Counted from the first letter of the stretch, positions 27,122 to 36,140 are shown. The stretch: DNA of 64,000 nucleotides from JAVSMW01 sp032027005 (GCA_032027005.1 JAVSMW010000010.1:115372-179371); one strand, 5' to 3'. Program-made: numbers and translations. Notes: generated by a model not told the origin, from the letters alone.

Positions 27122-27547
27122 TTAAGCGCCAAAATAACGTTTTAGCATTCCCTCCAACATATTGGCGTGCCTTGCCTCATCTCTGGATGATTCGTCAAGA
27201 AAATCGTGGGCATGGTCAATGTTCTCCTCTTTTGCCTTCAGAGCACCTTCGCGCTTTACTTTATTTGCTCCGATCTCCCCAGCTAACATCTTTTGGAGAT
27301 TCTCTTTGGTGCTGGTTGATATCTTGCCATTCAATTCCGCAAAATGTGCAGCATGTTCGGCTTCCTCTATTGCAATAATCTTAAGTATTTCTGCAATTTC
27401 AGGATAACCTTCTCTTTGGGCCTGCCTGGCCATCGCAAGATATAGTCCAACCTCTGCTGTTTCTCCTCTGAACTGGCCCTCGATAATATCTGCCACACTT
27501 GAACCTTTCGCTACCCCAATTTTGTCCTCATTGATCAATTCCGCCAT
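27122..27547 (-). CDS. Rubrerythrin-like ferritin-fold protein
   Basis: 141 residues with the di-iron four-helix pattern: GQFRGETAEVGLYLAMA, EGYPEIAEILKIIAIEEAEH and DESSRDEARHANMLEGML, giving the ExxH and E ligands. There is no rubredoxin domain. Such proteins reduce peroxide in anaerobes. It starts a two-gene unit with the DoxX-like protein. A 21-bp palindrome shared with the rrf2 promoter lies just upstream. Confidence 0.9.
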   Translation of the reverse strand: MAELINEDKIGVAKGSSVADIIEGQFRGETAEVGLYLAMARQAQREGYPEIAEILKIIAIEEAEHAAHFAELNGKISTSTKENLQKMLAGEIGANKVKREGALKAKEENIDHAHDFLDESSRDEARHANMLEGMLKRYFGA

Positions 27548-27631
27548 TTAAAACACACTCCTTTTCTGATTTATATTGTTTTATTATCAATGCCCTAAGG
27601 CATTAATTTCTCCAAAATTAACATGATTATA

Positions 27632-27652
27632 AGTATACAACTTTGGTGTACT
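27632..27652. promoter_or_regulatory. Putative Rrf2 operator upstream of rubrerythrin
   Basis: The 21-bp imperfect palindrome AGTATACAACTTTGGTGTACT overlaps a TATAAT box on the minus strand. It matches the site at 28125-28145 at 15 of 21 positions, with the outer arms conserved. Confidence 0.6.
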
Positions 27653-27682
27653 TTTAGGTTAATAAAAAAAGCATACTTTGAA

Positions 27683-28099
27683 TTAACACTTTCGATGCTG
27701 TCCCGCCAATGTGGCAAAATCATACTTATCAAATTCTTTGGCTAGTATATCCCGGATTAAAAAAAGGGTATGGTGTGTTACGCAATAGCTGGATGCATCT
27801 TTACTACAGGCTTTAGGATCCTCCTGACATTTATTCAGGATGATATCCCCTTCAATGGCTGTAAATACATCCTTCAGCGTAATCTTTTCCGGGTCTTTGG
27901 CTAATTTATAACCTCCATTTTTTCCACGGCTTGAATCTATGATCCCCCCCATGGCCAGGTCCCGACATATTTTCAACAAAAATCTCTTTGGAATCTTTTC
28001 AACATCAGCTATAACTTCTGCTTCAATTACTTCTTCTCTTTTTTTTGTAAGGTAAAGGACAATTCTGAATGCATAATCTGTTGCTTGAGTTAATTTCAT
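27683..28099 (-). CDS. Rrf2-family transcriptional regulator
   Basis: 138 residues: winged helix at the N-terminus (MKLTQATDYAFRIVLYLTK; IPKRFLLKICRDLAMGGI; SSRGKNGGYKLAKDPEKIT) and three Cys (KCQEDPKACSKDASSYC, spacing 6 and 7) that in IscR/NsrR-like members ligate an Fe-S cluster. It likely senses NO, redox or Fe-S status. It probably controls itself and the adjacent rubrerythrin-DoxX genes through matching palindromes. Confidence 0.9.
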   Translation of the reverse strand: MKLTQATDYAFRIVLYLTKKREEVIEAEVIADVEKIPKRFLLKICRDLAMGGIIDSSRGKNGGYKLAKDPEKITLKDVFTAIEGDIILNKCQEDPKACSKDASSYCVTHHTLFLIRDILAKEFDKYDFATLAGQHRKC

Positions 28100-28124
28100 T
28101 TTATCACCCAGTTCCTAAAGCAAA

Positions 28125-28145
28125 ACTATACTTGTTTAGTGTAGT
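28125..28145. promoter_or_regulatory. Putative Rrf2 operator in its own promoter
   Basis: ACTATACTTGTTTAGTGTAGT, 26 bases upstream of the rrf2 ATG, overlaps a minus-strand TATAGT -10-like box. The palindromic arms match those at 27632-27652. Confidence 0.6.
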
Positions 28146-28256
28146 TTGAGTTTACAGCATAATGATTTATTTGTCAATATCTTAAAAGCACAAATCTTAA
28201 AAACACAAAAAATATTTTAAAAGCACAAAATATAAATTCTGTCTTTCTGAGCAGGG

Positions 28257-28285
28257 AAAGCCTCCGGAATCTTTCCGGAGGCTTT
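28257..28285 (-). terminator. Hairpin terminator after the phosphate transporter
   Basis: A 13-bp perfect stem AAAGCCTCCGGAA/TTCCGGAGGCTTT, about 50 bases past the PiT stop. The T-tract is short, so efficiency is uncertain. Confidence 0.65.
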
Positions 28286-28331
28286 AAGCCGTGTGGCAAA
28301 AGTTAAGAAAATATACGTCTGCTTAGAAGTC

Positions 28332-29321
28332 TTATATAAATAAACTGATGAAAAAATATATAAGTCCTGCCACCACAGCTGCCAATGGTGCTGTAAGAAG
28401 CCAGGCAGTGACAATATTTTTGGCTACATTCCATCTAACCGCCGACATGCGTTTGGTTGCCCCCACACCCATAATGGAAGCGGAAATAACGTGGGTTGTA
28501 CTGACAGGTTTGCCTAATAATGAGGCCCCAATGATAACCATGGCAGCTGAAGTTTCTGCGGCAAATCCGTGAACAGGTTCAATTTTAATAATCCTGGAAC
28601 CCATGGTTTTAATAATCCGCCAACCCCCCAGGGATGTTCCCAAGCCCATCGCCGTTGCACAAGCTATCACAACTTCCCATGGCACCTCGAAGGTTGTTAT
28701 CAACCCCGAAGACAACAGAGCGGCAGTAATTATTCCCATTGATTTTTGGGCATCATTGGAGCCGTGGCTGAAAGCCATAAAGGCGGCCGAAACAATCTGC
28801 AGCCTGGAAAAATACCTGTTGACAACTTTGGGAGCCATGTTGCCTACCAGCCAAAAAACCAGTCCCATAACCATGTAAGCGATCACAAAACCAATAATGG
28901 GAGATGCTATTAGAGGCAAAAATATTTTTTCAACCAATCCTCCGGCATCCAGGACCGCAAACCCCTGAGCTGCCATCACAGCTCCCACCACACCGCCGAT
29001 CAGGGCATGGGAAGAACTGCTGGGCAATCCGTAATACCAGGTCAGCAGGTTCCAGATGATTGCACCGCTCAGTCCGGCAATCAGTACTTGATTATTGATA
29101 AACTGCGGATCAACGATGCCTTTACCAATGGTACTGGCAACTTTGGTGCTGATCAGAGCCCCGATAAAGTTGAGTCCTGCCGCCATGACAATGGCCTGTA
29201 ATGGCGAAAGTACTCTGGTGGTGACTGAAGTGGCAATGGCATTGGCGGTATCATGAAATCCGTTTATAAAATCGAAGGCCAAAGCCAAAATTATCACTAA
29301 AACAATAAAAAACTCATGCAT
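28332..29321 (-). CDS. PiT-family inorganic phosphate transporter
   Basis: 329 residues, about ten hydrophobic helices, with the duplicated PiT signature: FDFINGFHDTANAIATSV near the N-terminus and FMAFSHGSNDAQKSMGII in the middle. Transports metal-phosphate using the ion gradient. It overlaps the DUF47 gene upstream by 8 bases, the common PiT accessory arrangement. Confidence 0.95.
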   Translation of the reverse strand: MHEFFIVLVIILALAFDFINGFHDTANAIATSVTTRVLSPLQAIVMAAGLNFIGALISTKVASTIGKGIVDPQFINNQVLIAGLSGAIIWNLLTWYYGLPSSSSHALIGGVVGAVMAAQGFAVLDAGGLVEKIFLPLIASPIIGFVIAYMVMGLVFWLVGNMAPKVVNRYFSRLQIVSAAFMAFSHGSNDAQKSMGIITAALLSSGLITTFEVPWEVVIACATAMGLGTSLGGWRIIKTMGSRIIKIEPVHGFAAETSAAMVIIGASLLGKPVSTTHVISASIMGVGATKRMSAVRWNVAKNIVTAWLLTAPLAAVVAGLIYFFISLFI

Positions 29322-29943
29322 ATTTCACCACAACCCCGCGAATAACTTTGGCAATCCTTTCGCACCTGTCCAAAGCAGTCTCAAGGGATTCAAAAACTTC
29401 CTTCCACTTAATTACAGCTATTGCATCAGTGCATGAATTAAACAATTCGGCCACACCAAAACGGTATATTTTGTCACCCTCCGACTCATACTTCTTAATC
29501 TCATAACAAAGGTCAAGAATCTGAACGGTATTATGTTTCATTTTTCTTAAGTAATAAACAGTATCCTTAACTTTTTCCGTCGCAGCGACAAAGACATCAA
29601 CCATTTCCTTGAACTTTTGGTCAGGTTTACCTGTCTTATAAATAACCATTTTTTCCACGGTACTACAGACAGAATCAAGAATTTCATCCAATTCCCTGGC
29701 TAAGCTGTAAATGTCTTCACGATCAAAAGGCGTCATAAAGGTTTCATTCAATTTGTCAATAATTTTTTCGGTGATCTTGTCACCATTTTGTTCCAGCTTG
29801 ATCAAGTCTTCCAGACGAGTATCAATACTTTCATGTCTAGCCATCATTTCCCGCAGCAGTTCCGCACCCTGATAAAGAATATCCGCAGCTTCTTCAAACA
29901 GTTTGAAAAACACTTCATCTGCCGGTTTGAATCTTTCAAACAT
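29314..29943 (-). CDS. DUF47 (PhoU-like) PiT accessory protein
   Basis: 209 residues, all-helical, of the PhoU-like DUF47 family: FEEAADILYQGAELLREMM, KITEKIIDKLNETFMTPFDREDIY and SEGDKIYRFGVAELF. The Glu/Asp-rich ExxxD motifs are metal sites in PhoU. It is co-translated with the downstream transporter, whose activity it probably adjusts. Confidence 0.93.
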   Translation of the reverse strand: MFERFKPADEVFFKLFEEAADILYQGAELLREMMARHESIDTRLEDLIKLEQNGDKITEKIIDKLNETFMTPFDREDIYSLARELDEILDSVCSTVEKMVIYKTGKPDQKFKEMVDVFVAATEKVKDTVYYLRKMKHNTVQILDLCYEIKKYESEGDKIYRFGVAELFNSCTDAIAVIKWKEVFESLETALDRCERIAKVIRGVVVKYA

Positions 29944-30095
29944 CAGTTTCCCCCCGTTAATTTATATTCAAAATAATGAACAATTTTTTCACCCTATTTG
30001 TAGTTCGCATGACATTGCCGTTTTCCTGTTTGTCCTATGTTAATTTTATGTTAAATAACTTCATAATATTTTGATTTTCAGACAATTATTAATAA

Positions 30096-30126
30096 AGTCC
30101 CGCCACCAAAATACGGTGACGGGACT
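30096..30126 (-). terminator. Rho-independent terminator of nrdG
   Basis: On the minus strand AGTCCCGTCACC pairs with GGTGGCGGGACT, followed by TTATT, just beyond the nrdG stop at 30131. Confidence 0.75.
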
Positions 30127-30130
30127 CAAT

Positions 30131-30637
30131 TTAGACAAACGATGCCGTGATAACCCGAGATTTTTCAAACGATTCCCTAACCTCAATTATTCTTTGATTT
30201 GCAGAGCCCCGAAACGCAAGGTTAAGGTCTTTTTGTGCTTCAATAAAAGGCCCATCTACGAGATAATCAGATACAAAAAGGAGGTCCATTATTTCCGGTT
30301 TTGTTTGACCCAGGCTGAGCAATTCCTCCCAGGTGTACCCGGTATATGTCATGATATTAAGGCCCTTATCCTTAAATATGTGCCCCATTTTGGCAAAAGC
30401 TTCAGCCTGCAGAAATGGTTCACCACCGGAAAAGGTAACTCCTTTTAAGAGCCTGGTTTTCTCAACAATGCTTATAATCTCATGATCCTGCATGATTCTG
30501 CCCCCGCCGGGATCAATGGTATCGGGATTATGACAGCCGGGGCAGGTTCGCGGACAACCCTGAGCAAATATCACACTTCTGATGCCCGGGCCATCTACAA
30601 CTGACTCCGGTATAACTCCTGCTATCCTAACCTCCAT
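30131..30637 (-). CDS. nrdG: Anaerobic ribonucleotide reductase activating protein
   Basis: A 168-residue radical-SAM enzyme that installs the glycyl radical on NrdD. Cluster motif CPRTCPGC (CxxxCxxC, near residue 30) and the SAM-binding GVTFSGGEP are present. The start MEVRIAGV at 30637 is preceded by a G-run RBS (GGGGGG). It completes the nrdD-dCMP deaminase-nrdG set on the same strand. Confidence 0.94.
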   Translation of the reverse strand: MEVRIAGVIPESVVDGPGIRSVIFAQGCPRTCPGCHNPDTIDPGGGRIMQDHEIISIVEKTRLLKGVTFSGGEPFLQAEAFAKMGHIFKDKGLNIMTYTGYTWEELLSLGQTKPEIMDLLFVSDYLVDGPFIEAQKDLNLAFRGSANQRIIEVRESFEKSRVITASFV

Positions 30638-30661
30638 TACCAGCCCCCCGGTAAGCATCTC

Positions 30662-31108
30662 TCATTCTTTGTACCTAACCAAGTCGATAAATGCCTCGTC
30701 AGCAATTTTTTGAGCCAGCTCGTCAGGGTAGTCCCCTTTATAGATAACCTTATCAACCCCGGCACTGATCAGGAGCTTGACACAAGCTACACAAGGCTGA
30801 ATTGTTACATACACAATAGCTCCCTCCAGGGCATCACCGTGCATTGCCGCCTGGGCTACCACATTAGCTTCAGCATGAACTGCCCAGCATAACTCATGGC
30901 GTTCTCCTGACGGGATCTTCAGCTCCTCCCGCAAGCAGCCGCGCTTTTCACAGTGGGTCACACCCGAAGGCGCACCATTGTACCCTGTACAAATAATCTT
31001 TTTATTTTTTACGGCCACAGCACCCACCTGGCGTCTTAAGCAGGTTGACCTGGTAGCTACCAATTCAGCGATATCCATAAAATATTTGTGCCACGACGGC
31101 CTCGACAT
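30662..31108 (-). CDS. dCMP deaminase (ComEB-like)
   Basis: 148 residues with the cytidine/deoxycytidylate deaminase zinc motifs HAEANVV and QPCVACVKLL, plus GAVAVKNKKIICTGYNGAPSG. It converts dCMP to dUMP for dTTP synthesis; ComEB of B. subtilis is the same family. AAGGAGGAG RBS. Between nrdD and nrdG, it fits a nucleotide-supply operon. Confidence 0.92.
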   Translation of the reverse strand: MSRPSWHKYFMDIAELVATRSTCLRRQVGAVAVKNKKIICTGYNGAPSGVTHCEKRGCLREELKIPSGERHELCWAVHAEANVVAQAAMHGDALEGAIVYVTIQPCVACVKLLISAGVDKVIYKGDYPDELAQKIADEAFIDLVRYKE

Positions 31109-31167
31109 GTATTTCTCCTCCTTATTGGGGCAGTAGTATGAGAAGTTGACTATTCTCTTGCCAATAA

Positions 31168-31288
31168 AGTGAAACTTACTTCAGGTGGCCCATTTTCTCC
31201 ACCTGAAGTTTAGTTGAACTTCAGGGGCATAGCGCCGCTTATCCCCCGTTTACAGAAGCGGGATTCATAATGGCGGTTAGCCATCGGA
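31168..31288 (+). mobile_element. Two-hairpin non-autonomous element, copy 1 (IS200/IS605-derivative-like)
   Basis: Left hairpin 31168-31220 (CTTCAGGTGG...CCACCTGAAG), then a right part starting AGCGCCGCTT and ending GGTTAGCCATCGGATAAA. The right end overlaps the 3' end of nrdD and supplies its stop. Same layout as the copies at 36654 and 40614. No transposase is visible, so it is likely a non-autonomous derivative; assignment to IS200/IS605 rests only on the subterminal hairpin layout. Confidence 0.6.
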
Positions 31289-33373
31289 TAAACGGTGAGA
31301 TCTCCGGTCTCTGAGTTCGGCCTGTTTGGCATCATTAAACCTGTCCACAGTACTGAGATAACCGGTGATCCGGCGGACCCGTTTAATATCAATTGAGCCG
31401 CACATCGGGCATTCGTCACTGTTAATAACTCCGGTATAACTACAGCCCGAACAATAGTCTATGGGAAAATTAATTCCGGCATACCCGAGATCAGATTCCT
31501 TCATGTGTCTTAATACTGTTTCAATTGCTTCGAGGTTGTGCATCGGCGGGGATGGGAATTCTATGTAACTGATATGGCCGCCATTGCAATATTTATGATA
31601 AGGGCCTTCTATGGACACTTTGTCGAAAATGCTGATTTCGTGGCTGACAGGGATATGGAATGAGTTAGTATAGTACTCTCCATCAGTGATCCCGGGAATA
31701 GATCCGTATTCTTTCCGGTCAAGACGGATAAACCTACCTGACAGACCCTCAGCGGGGGTTGCCAGCAAGCTGAAATTAAGCCCGTGTTCCCCGGTAGCCT
31801 GTTCTGTTTTATTACGCATAAATTCAACGATTTTCAGGCCAAGGGCGTTGGCATCTGCTGATTCCCCATGGTGCTTGCCAACCAAAACTTTTAAGGCCTC
31901 AGCCAGGCCGATGAAACCAACTGAAAGGGTTCCATGTTTGATAACTTCTTCTATCTTATCATTGGGCTGCAATCCCTGGGAATCTATATAAAGACCCTGA
32001 CCCATCAGGAAAGGCATGTCCTTAACCTTAAGATTGGCCTGAACCTTATATCTGTGCAGGAGCTGCCGAATGGCCAAATCGATGATATTTCCCAGTTCCC
32101 GGTAAAATTTATCGATATTAGTCCCTGATTTGATGGCAACCCTGGGAAGATTGATAGTTGTAAATGAGAGATTTCCTCTCCCCTCGGAAATTTCAGGTCC
32201 GTTGACATTTGCGATAACCCTTGTCCGGCAGCCCATGTAGCTTACTTCAGTACCGTAAGGACTATTAAAAGATGAGTCCATAAAACTAAATGTCGGGTTC
32301 AGTCTCCGGGAAGCAACCCTGATAGCCAGTTTAAACAGGTCGTAGTTAGGATCGCCTTCATTAAGGTTAATACCTTCTTTCACCCGGAAAATTATATTGG
32401 GGAATATCGGGTTCTCACCTCTACCCAGGCCTTTTTCATAAGCCAGCAGAAGGTTTTTTACAACTTTCCTGGCGCCCGGTGAAGTATCAGTTCCGACATT
32501 GAGACTCGAAAAGGGAACCTGGGCCCCGGCCCGGGAGTGCATGCTGTTTAAATTATAAATCAGAGCTTCCATGGCCTGATAAACTTCATTTTCTTCTGCA
32601 TCTTTCACAAACTCGGCAATATGGGTGTCAAAAAAGGGAAAAGACTGCCCGCCGTGCATATCGTTCTGGGAACTCTGCAGGATTATCGCAGCCAAAGCCG
32701 TAGCCGAGGCCGGTCTTTTTGGGGGCCTGATATACCCATGACCATTGTTAAAGCCTTCCTCCAGCAGCCTGCCCAGCGGAATCTGCACACAGGTCAGGGT
32801 CTTCCCGTAAAAGTCCAGATCATGGATATGGATATCTCCGTTAGTGTGAGCCTGGGCCTGTTCCTCGGGAATCATCCTGGAAAGATAGAAGTTCTTACTG
32901 GCCGCACTGGCTATCTGAAGCATCTTGGCAGAAGGGGAGTTGCTGACATTGGCATTTTCCCTGTTGGTCTCAACCAGGATCTCCTCAACGGCATCCATCA
33001 GTTCGGATTTGGCATCCCTGATCCGGTTGCGGTGGGCTCTGTATAATATATAGGCCTTCGCTGTTCTGGCGTGGCCCTTCTCAATTAAAATTTTCTCCAC
33101 ACTGTCCTGAACATCTTCCACTGTAAAAAGTTCATCGGCAAAATTTTGGCGTAAAAGTTTTAATACATCAAGGGTTAATTCCATGGCCAGGGTTCGGTCT
33201 TCCCCGCCTACAGCCTGGGCAGCTTTAAAAATAGCGTCGGTAATCTTGCCTTCATTGAACTCCATTAACCGTCCATCGCGCTTGCGAATGGCCTTAAAAA
33301 TACCCCGCTCAGGCCGTGAAGAGCGAAGCTGTGCTAAATTTAGTGCGGAATAAATCTCTTTTTCTTGAATCAT
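31277..33373 (-). CDS. nrdD: Anaerobic ribonucleoside-triphosphate reductase (class III)
   Basis: 698 residues: N-terminal ATP-cone (FKAIRKRDGRLMEFNEGKIT), the ten-stranded barrel core, the zinc site CSGCSY...ECPMCGS and the glycyl-radical motif RRITGYLS near the C-terminus. It reduces NTPs to dNTPs without oxygen. The last five residues (RLSDG) and the stop are encoded by a two-hairpin element, so the ancestral C-terminus probably ended differently. Strong RBS GGAGGATTCCTG. Downstream of nrdR and under its NrdR boxes. Confidence 0.96.
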   Translation of the reverse strand: MIQEKEIYSALNLAQLRSSRPERGIFKAIRKRDGRLMEFNEGKITDAIFKAAQAVGGEDRTLAMELTLDVLKLLRQNFADELFTVEDVQDSVEKILIEKGHARTAKAYILYRAHRNRIRDAKSELMDAVEEILVETNRENANVSNSPSAKMLQIASAASKNFYLSRMIPEEQAQAHTNGDIHIHDLDFYGKTLTCVQIPLGRLLEEGFNNGHGYIRPPKRPASATALAAIILQSSQNDMHGGQSFPFFDTHIAEFVKDAEENEVYQAMEALIYNLNSMHSRAGAQVPFSSLNVGTDTSPGARKVVKNLLLAYEKGLGRGENPIFPNIIFRVKEGINLNEGDPNYDLFKLAIRVASRRLNPTFSFMDSSFNSPYGTEVSYMGCRTRVIANVNGPEISEGRGNLSFTTINLPRVAIKSGTNIDKFYRELGNIIDLAIRQLLHRYKVQANLKVKDMPFLMGQGLYIDSQGLQPNDKIEEVIKHGTLSVGFIGLAEALKVLVGKHHGESADANALGLKIVEFMRNKTEQATGEHGLNFSLLATPAEGLSGRFIRLDRKEYGSIPGITDGEYYTNSFHIPVSHEISIFDKVSIEGPYHKYCNGGHISYIEFPSPPMHNLEAIETVLRHMKESDLGYAGINFPIDYCSGCSYTGVINSDECPMCGSIDIKRVRRITGYLSTVDRFNDAKQAELRDRRSHRLSDG

Positions 33374-33390
33374 CAGGAATCCTCCCTATG

Positions 33391-33846
33391 CTATTTTTTC
33401 TTTAACAACTTGTCCAATTCATCCATAAAGCTGTTGACATCTTTGAACTGTCGATAGACAGAGGCAAACCGCACATAAGCCACTTCATCAAGATCCCGGA
33501 GGCTATCCATCAACATCTCCCCGATCTGTTCTGAGCCAACTTCGTTTTCCATGCGGTTCTTCAGCTCTTTTTCAATATCGTCAGCTATTTGCTCCATCTG
33601 GTTCATCGAAATGGGTCTTTTTTCGCAGGCTTTAATAATTCCCCCGAGAACCTTGTTTCTGTCAAAGACTTCCCTCCTGCCTTCTTTCTTTACGACTACC
33701 AAAGGGATTTCATCAACTTTTTCGTATGTTGTAAAGCGGCGGCTGCATTCAATGCATTCTCTTCTGCGGCGGATCGCATTTCCTTCATCAGCCGGTCTTG
33801 AGTCTAAAACTTTACTGTCCAGGTACCCACAATAGGGACATCTCAT
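33391..33846 (-). CDS. nrdR: Ribonucleotide reductase repressor NrdR
   Basis: 151 residues: zinc ribbon (MRCPYCGYLDSKVLDSR...CIECSRRF) followed by an ATP-cone (PLVVVKKEGRREVFDRNKV). NrdR senses dATP/ATP and represses nrd genes. Here it heads the nrdD operon, 17 bases ahead of nrdD, and its promoter carries two NrdR-box-like sites. Confidence 0.96.
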   Translation of the reverse strand: MRCPYCGYLDSKVLDSRPADEGNAIRRRRECIECSRRFTTYEKVDEIPLVVVKKEGRREVFDRNKVLGGIIKACEKRPISMNQMEQIADDIEKELKNRMENEVGSEQIGEMLMDSLRDLDEVAYVRFASVYRQFKDVNSFMDELDKLLKKK

Positions 33847-33945
33847 GTTTCCCCCACCTTAAAATATTCAGAATTATTCTGCGCAGGAAAATCGTTCTAG
33901 ATGTAGAATAATTAAACCTGTGTTGTCAGCAAATTTACCCCTGCG

Positions 33946-33999
33946 CTACAATATCTTGGGCACATATTCATTATAGAGTACCACATATAGTAGAGTCAA
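33946..33999 (-). promoter_or_regulatory. nrdR-nrdD promoter with two NrdR boxes
   Basis: Minus-strand TTGACT (33994-33999) and TATAAT (33970-33975) are 18 bases apart. A box around CTACTATATGTGGTAC (33978-33993) lies between them. A second, CAAGATATTGTAG (within 33946-33961), lies 32 bp away centre to centre, the spacing reported for paired NrdR boxes. Confidence 0.65.
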
Positions 34000-34099
34000 G
34001 GTGAAATCTTCCAGTCGCAAAAGTTTAAATTTTGCGAAAACAAGCCGTGGATCTTACAAAATCTAGCAACTAATTTTCAATTAAAAAATACCCATAATA

Positions 34100-34135
34100 A
34101 AAAAAACGACTACCTTGTCGATGGTAGTCATTTTT
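34100..34135 (-). terminator. Rho-independent terminator
   Basis: GACTACC/GGTAGTC stem with A-run on one side and T-run on the other; likely bidirectional. It lies after the minus-strand PRC-barrel gene. Confidence 0.75.
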
Positions 34136-34139
34136 TGTC

Positions 34140-34406
34140 CTAATAGATCATACCTTGACTTGAGTCTGCATAATCTGCAAGCTCAACCAGGATTACATCC
34201 ATGCCGAGTTTCTTAATCTTCTGCCAGGGGACGATAACGTCGTCATTTTTGCCAAACAGCCCCAGCATCTTACCATTGCCAGGCAGTACCACTGATTTTA
34301 TGCGGCCGGCTTCCAGATCAATCTCAATGTCTTTGATTAAACCGAGTCTTTTGCCATTCATCACATTAATAACTTCCCGCATACGCAGGTCCGAGATTTT
34401 GACCAT
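34140..34406 (-). CDS. YlmC/YmxH-family PRC-barrel protein
   Basis: 88 residues forming a single PRC-barrel: MVKISDLRMREVINVMNGKR, LGLIKDIEIDLEAGRIKSVV and LGLFGKNDDVIVPWQKIKKL. The family is common in sporulating Firmicutes near sigE/sigG; function unclear. I start at ATG 34406; GTG 34418 is the alternative, but AGGAGG overlaps it. Confidence 0.85.
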   Translation of the reverse strand: MVKISDLRMREVINVMNGKRLGLIKDIEIDLEAGRIKSVVLPGNGKMLGLFGKNDDVIVPWQKIKKLGMDVILVELADYADSSQGMIY

Positions 34407-34470
34407 TAAGTCTTCCACCTCCTCACCAATATTATATGTGGGAGGTTGTCACTATGTGCACGGCAATATA

Positions 34471-35130
34471 CTATTTTTTGCCCAGCAGTTCCAAAATCTT
34501 AAATTTCACCTCGTAGACAGGCTTGTCACTGTCCGTAAACTGTTTGGCCGCGGTCTCCTGCGGAAGATATGACTTGGAAACATCAACAAAACACAGGGGC
34601 GGAAACAGCACACACCACCAGTTAGCACCTCTGCCCTGTCCGATAACTATCCGGACTGCCTCATAATTACTGGCCGGGAGGGTTAACTCACCATATGTTT
34701 TGGCCGGAAAATCATATCTGCCTAATTGAACACTGACCGAATAATTTTTGCCCCAGGCTTTAATTTCCTGAGCAGTGATAGCCTCAATTTCCGCGAGGTG
34801 GGCTTTGGCTATAGCACGAGCTTCTGTAAGGTTATCAGCCTTGGCGAATTCAGGGGTCATTTTTTGAACTATAAGATCCCGGACCCTCAATTTCATGGCT
34901 TGATCCAGTTCATTATCACTGTTGGCGATTACATGAAACCGAATTAGTTCAAGCTTTTTATAAGCTTCGGCATAGCGTCCGCCGGCAATATCAGCCGGTA
35001 ACACAACCCCGCTGCCTGTAGCTGTCTTTGGCCCCACAGCCGTCACAGCCTGCGTCAGAAAGGATGACATCATTAACGTTCCACTCACCGCCGCCAAAAT
35101 CCATAGAACCTTAAAAATCTTACTCCGCAA
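34471..35130 (-). CDS. spoIIR: Stage II sporulation protein R
   Basis: SpoIIR is secreted from the forespore and triggers SpoIIGA to process pro-sigma-E. The ~219-residue protein has an N-terminal helix (FKVLWILAAVSGTLMMSSFL), the family motif IRFHVIANSDNELDQAMKLR and YPAK-like FPAKTYGELTLPA, GRGANWWCVLFPPLC. Start TTG 35130 has AGGGGGAAT upstream. Directly downstream of sigG, which would suit forespore expression. Confidence 0.93.
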   Translation of the reverse strand: MRSKIFKVLWILAAVSGTLMMSSFLTQAVTAVGPKTATGSGVVLPADIAGGRYAEAYKKLELIRFHVIANSDNELDQAMKLRVRDLIVQKMTPEFAKADNLTEARAIAKAHLAEIEAITAQEIKAWGKNYSVSVQLGRYDFPAKTYGELTLPASNYEAVRIVIGQGRGANWWCVLFPPLCFVDVSKSYLPQETAAKQFTDSDKPVYEVKFKILELLGKK

Positions 35131-35219
35131 ATAAATTCCCCCTAAATTTCTATCTCTAAATAATCTCTCTCTATTTTTAGGGTAGCCAATTTTTGGAATA
35201 AAAATACAAAATATACAAT

Positions 35220-35993
35220 TCACATATGCTTTCGCATGTGTTTCAAGGCCGCTTTTTCTAGGCGGGAGACCTGGGCCTGGGAAATACCGATTTCATCGGC
35301 GACTTCCATTTGAGTCTTGCCTTCATAGAACCTCAGTGACAGAATTAATTTTTCCCGGTCACTGAGCTTATGCATGGCCTCCCTGACGGCTATTCCCTCA
35401 AGCCAGCTGCCGTCAATATGCTTATCATCACTTATTTGGTCCATCACAAAAATGGGGTCCCCGCCATCATGATAAATCGGTTCAAATAGTGAAATCGGCT
35501 CCTGAATTGCATCCAGGGCAAAAACTATTTCTTCCCGCGGCATTTTAAGCTCATCGGCAATTTCATTGATAGATGGCTCTCGGGAAAGTCTGTTGACCAG
35601 GCTGTCTCTAACCTGAAGGGCCTTATAGGCCACATCCCGCAGTGACCTGGAAACCCTGATCGGGTTGTTGTCCCGGAGATAACGGCGAATCTCGCCGATA
35701 ATCATCGGCACAGCATAAGTAGAGAACTTAACATTCTGGCCCAGGTCAAAATTATCAATGGCCTTCATTAACCCTATGCAGCCAACCTGAAACAGGTCAT
35801 CCACATATTCTCCACGATTGGTAAATCGCTGGATTACACTAAGTACCAGCCTGAGGTTACCGTTAATCAGTTTTGAGCGGGCTTCCTTCTCGCCAGCCTG
35901 CATTATTTCAAACAATCGTCTCATTTCTGTACTGTTTAAAACGGGTAGTTTAGATGTGTTAACTCCACAAATTTCAACTTTGTTGATCATCAT
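35220..35993 (-). CDS. sigG: Sporulation sigma factor sigma-G
   Basis: 257 residues. The start motif NKVEICGVNTSKLPVL is diagnostic of sigma-G. Region 2 (GNLRLVLSVIQRF, DDLFQVGCIGLMKAID, FSTYAVPMIIGEIRRYLRD) and region 4 (SDREKLILSLRFYEGKTQMEVADEIGISQAQVSRLEK) are intact. Directs late forespore transcription. Start is one of two adjacent ATGs (35993), with AAGGGG upstream. Confidence 0.96.
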   Translation of the reverse strand: MMINKVEICGVNTSKLPVLNSTEMRRLFEIMQAGEKEARSKLINGNLRLVLSVIQRFTNRGEYVDDLFQVGCIGLMKAIDNFDLGQNVKFSTYAVPMIIGEIRRYLRDNNPIRVSRSLRDVAYKALQVRDSLVNRLSREPSINEIADELKMPREEIVFALDAIQEPISLFEPIYHDGGDPIFVMDQISDDKHIDGSWLEGIAVREAMHKLSDREKLILSLRFYEGKTQMEVADEIGISQAQVSRLEKAALKHMRKHM

Positions 35994-36081
35994 CTGCTTC
36001 GACACCCCTTCTGGTTTGCAGGTCGACATATTCATTAGGATTATTGCCCAAAGGTACCGGGTTTATACAGGGAAAAGAGAA

Positions 36082-36123
36082 GTGAATAGTGAATAGTGGG
36101 TAGTGAGTAGTGAGTGGTGGGTA
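36082..36123. repeat. Heptanucleotide tandem repeat (GTGARTA-type)
   Basis: Six 7-bp units: GTGAATA twice, GTGGGTA, GTGAGTA, GTGAGTG, GTGGGTA. In the gap between sigG and the gene at 36286. Confidence 0.88.
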
Positions 36124-36140
36124 GTTTTTTGAACAGTTTC

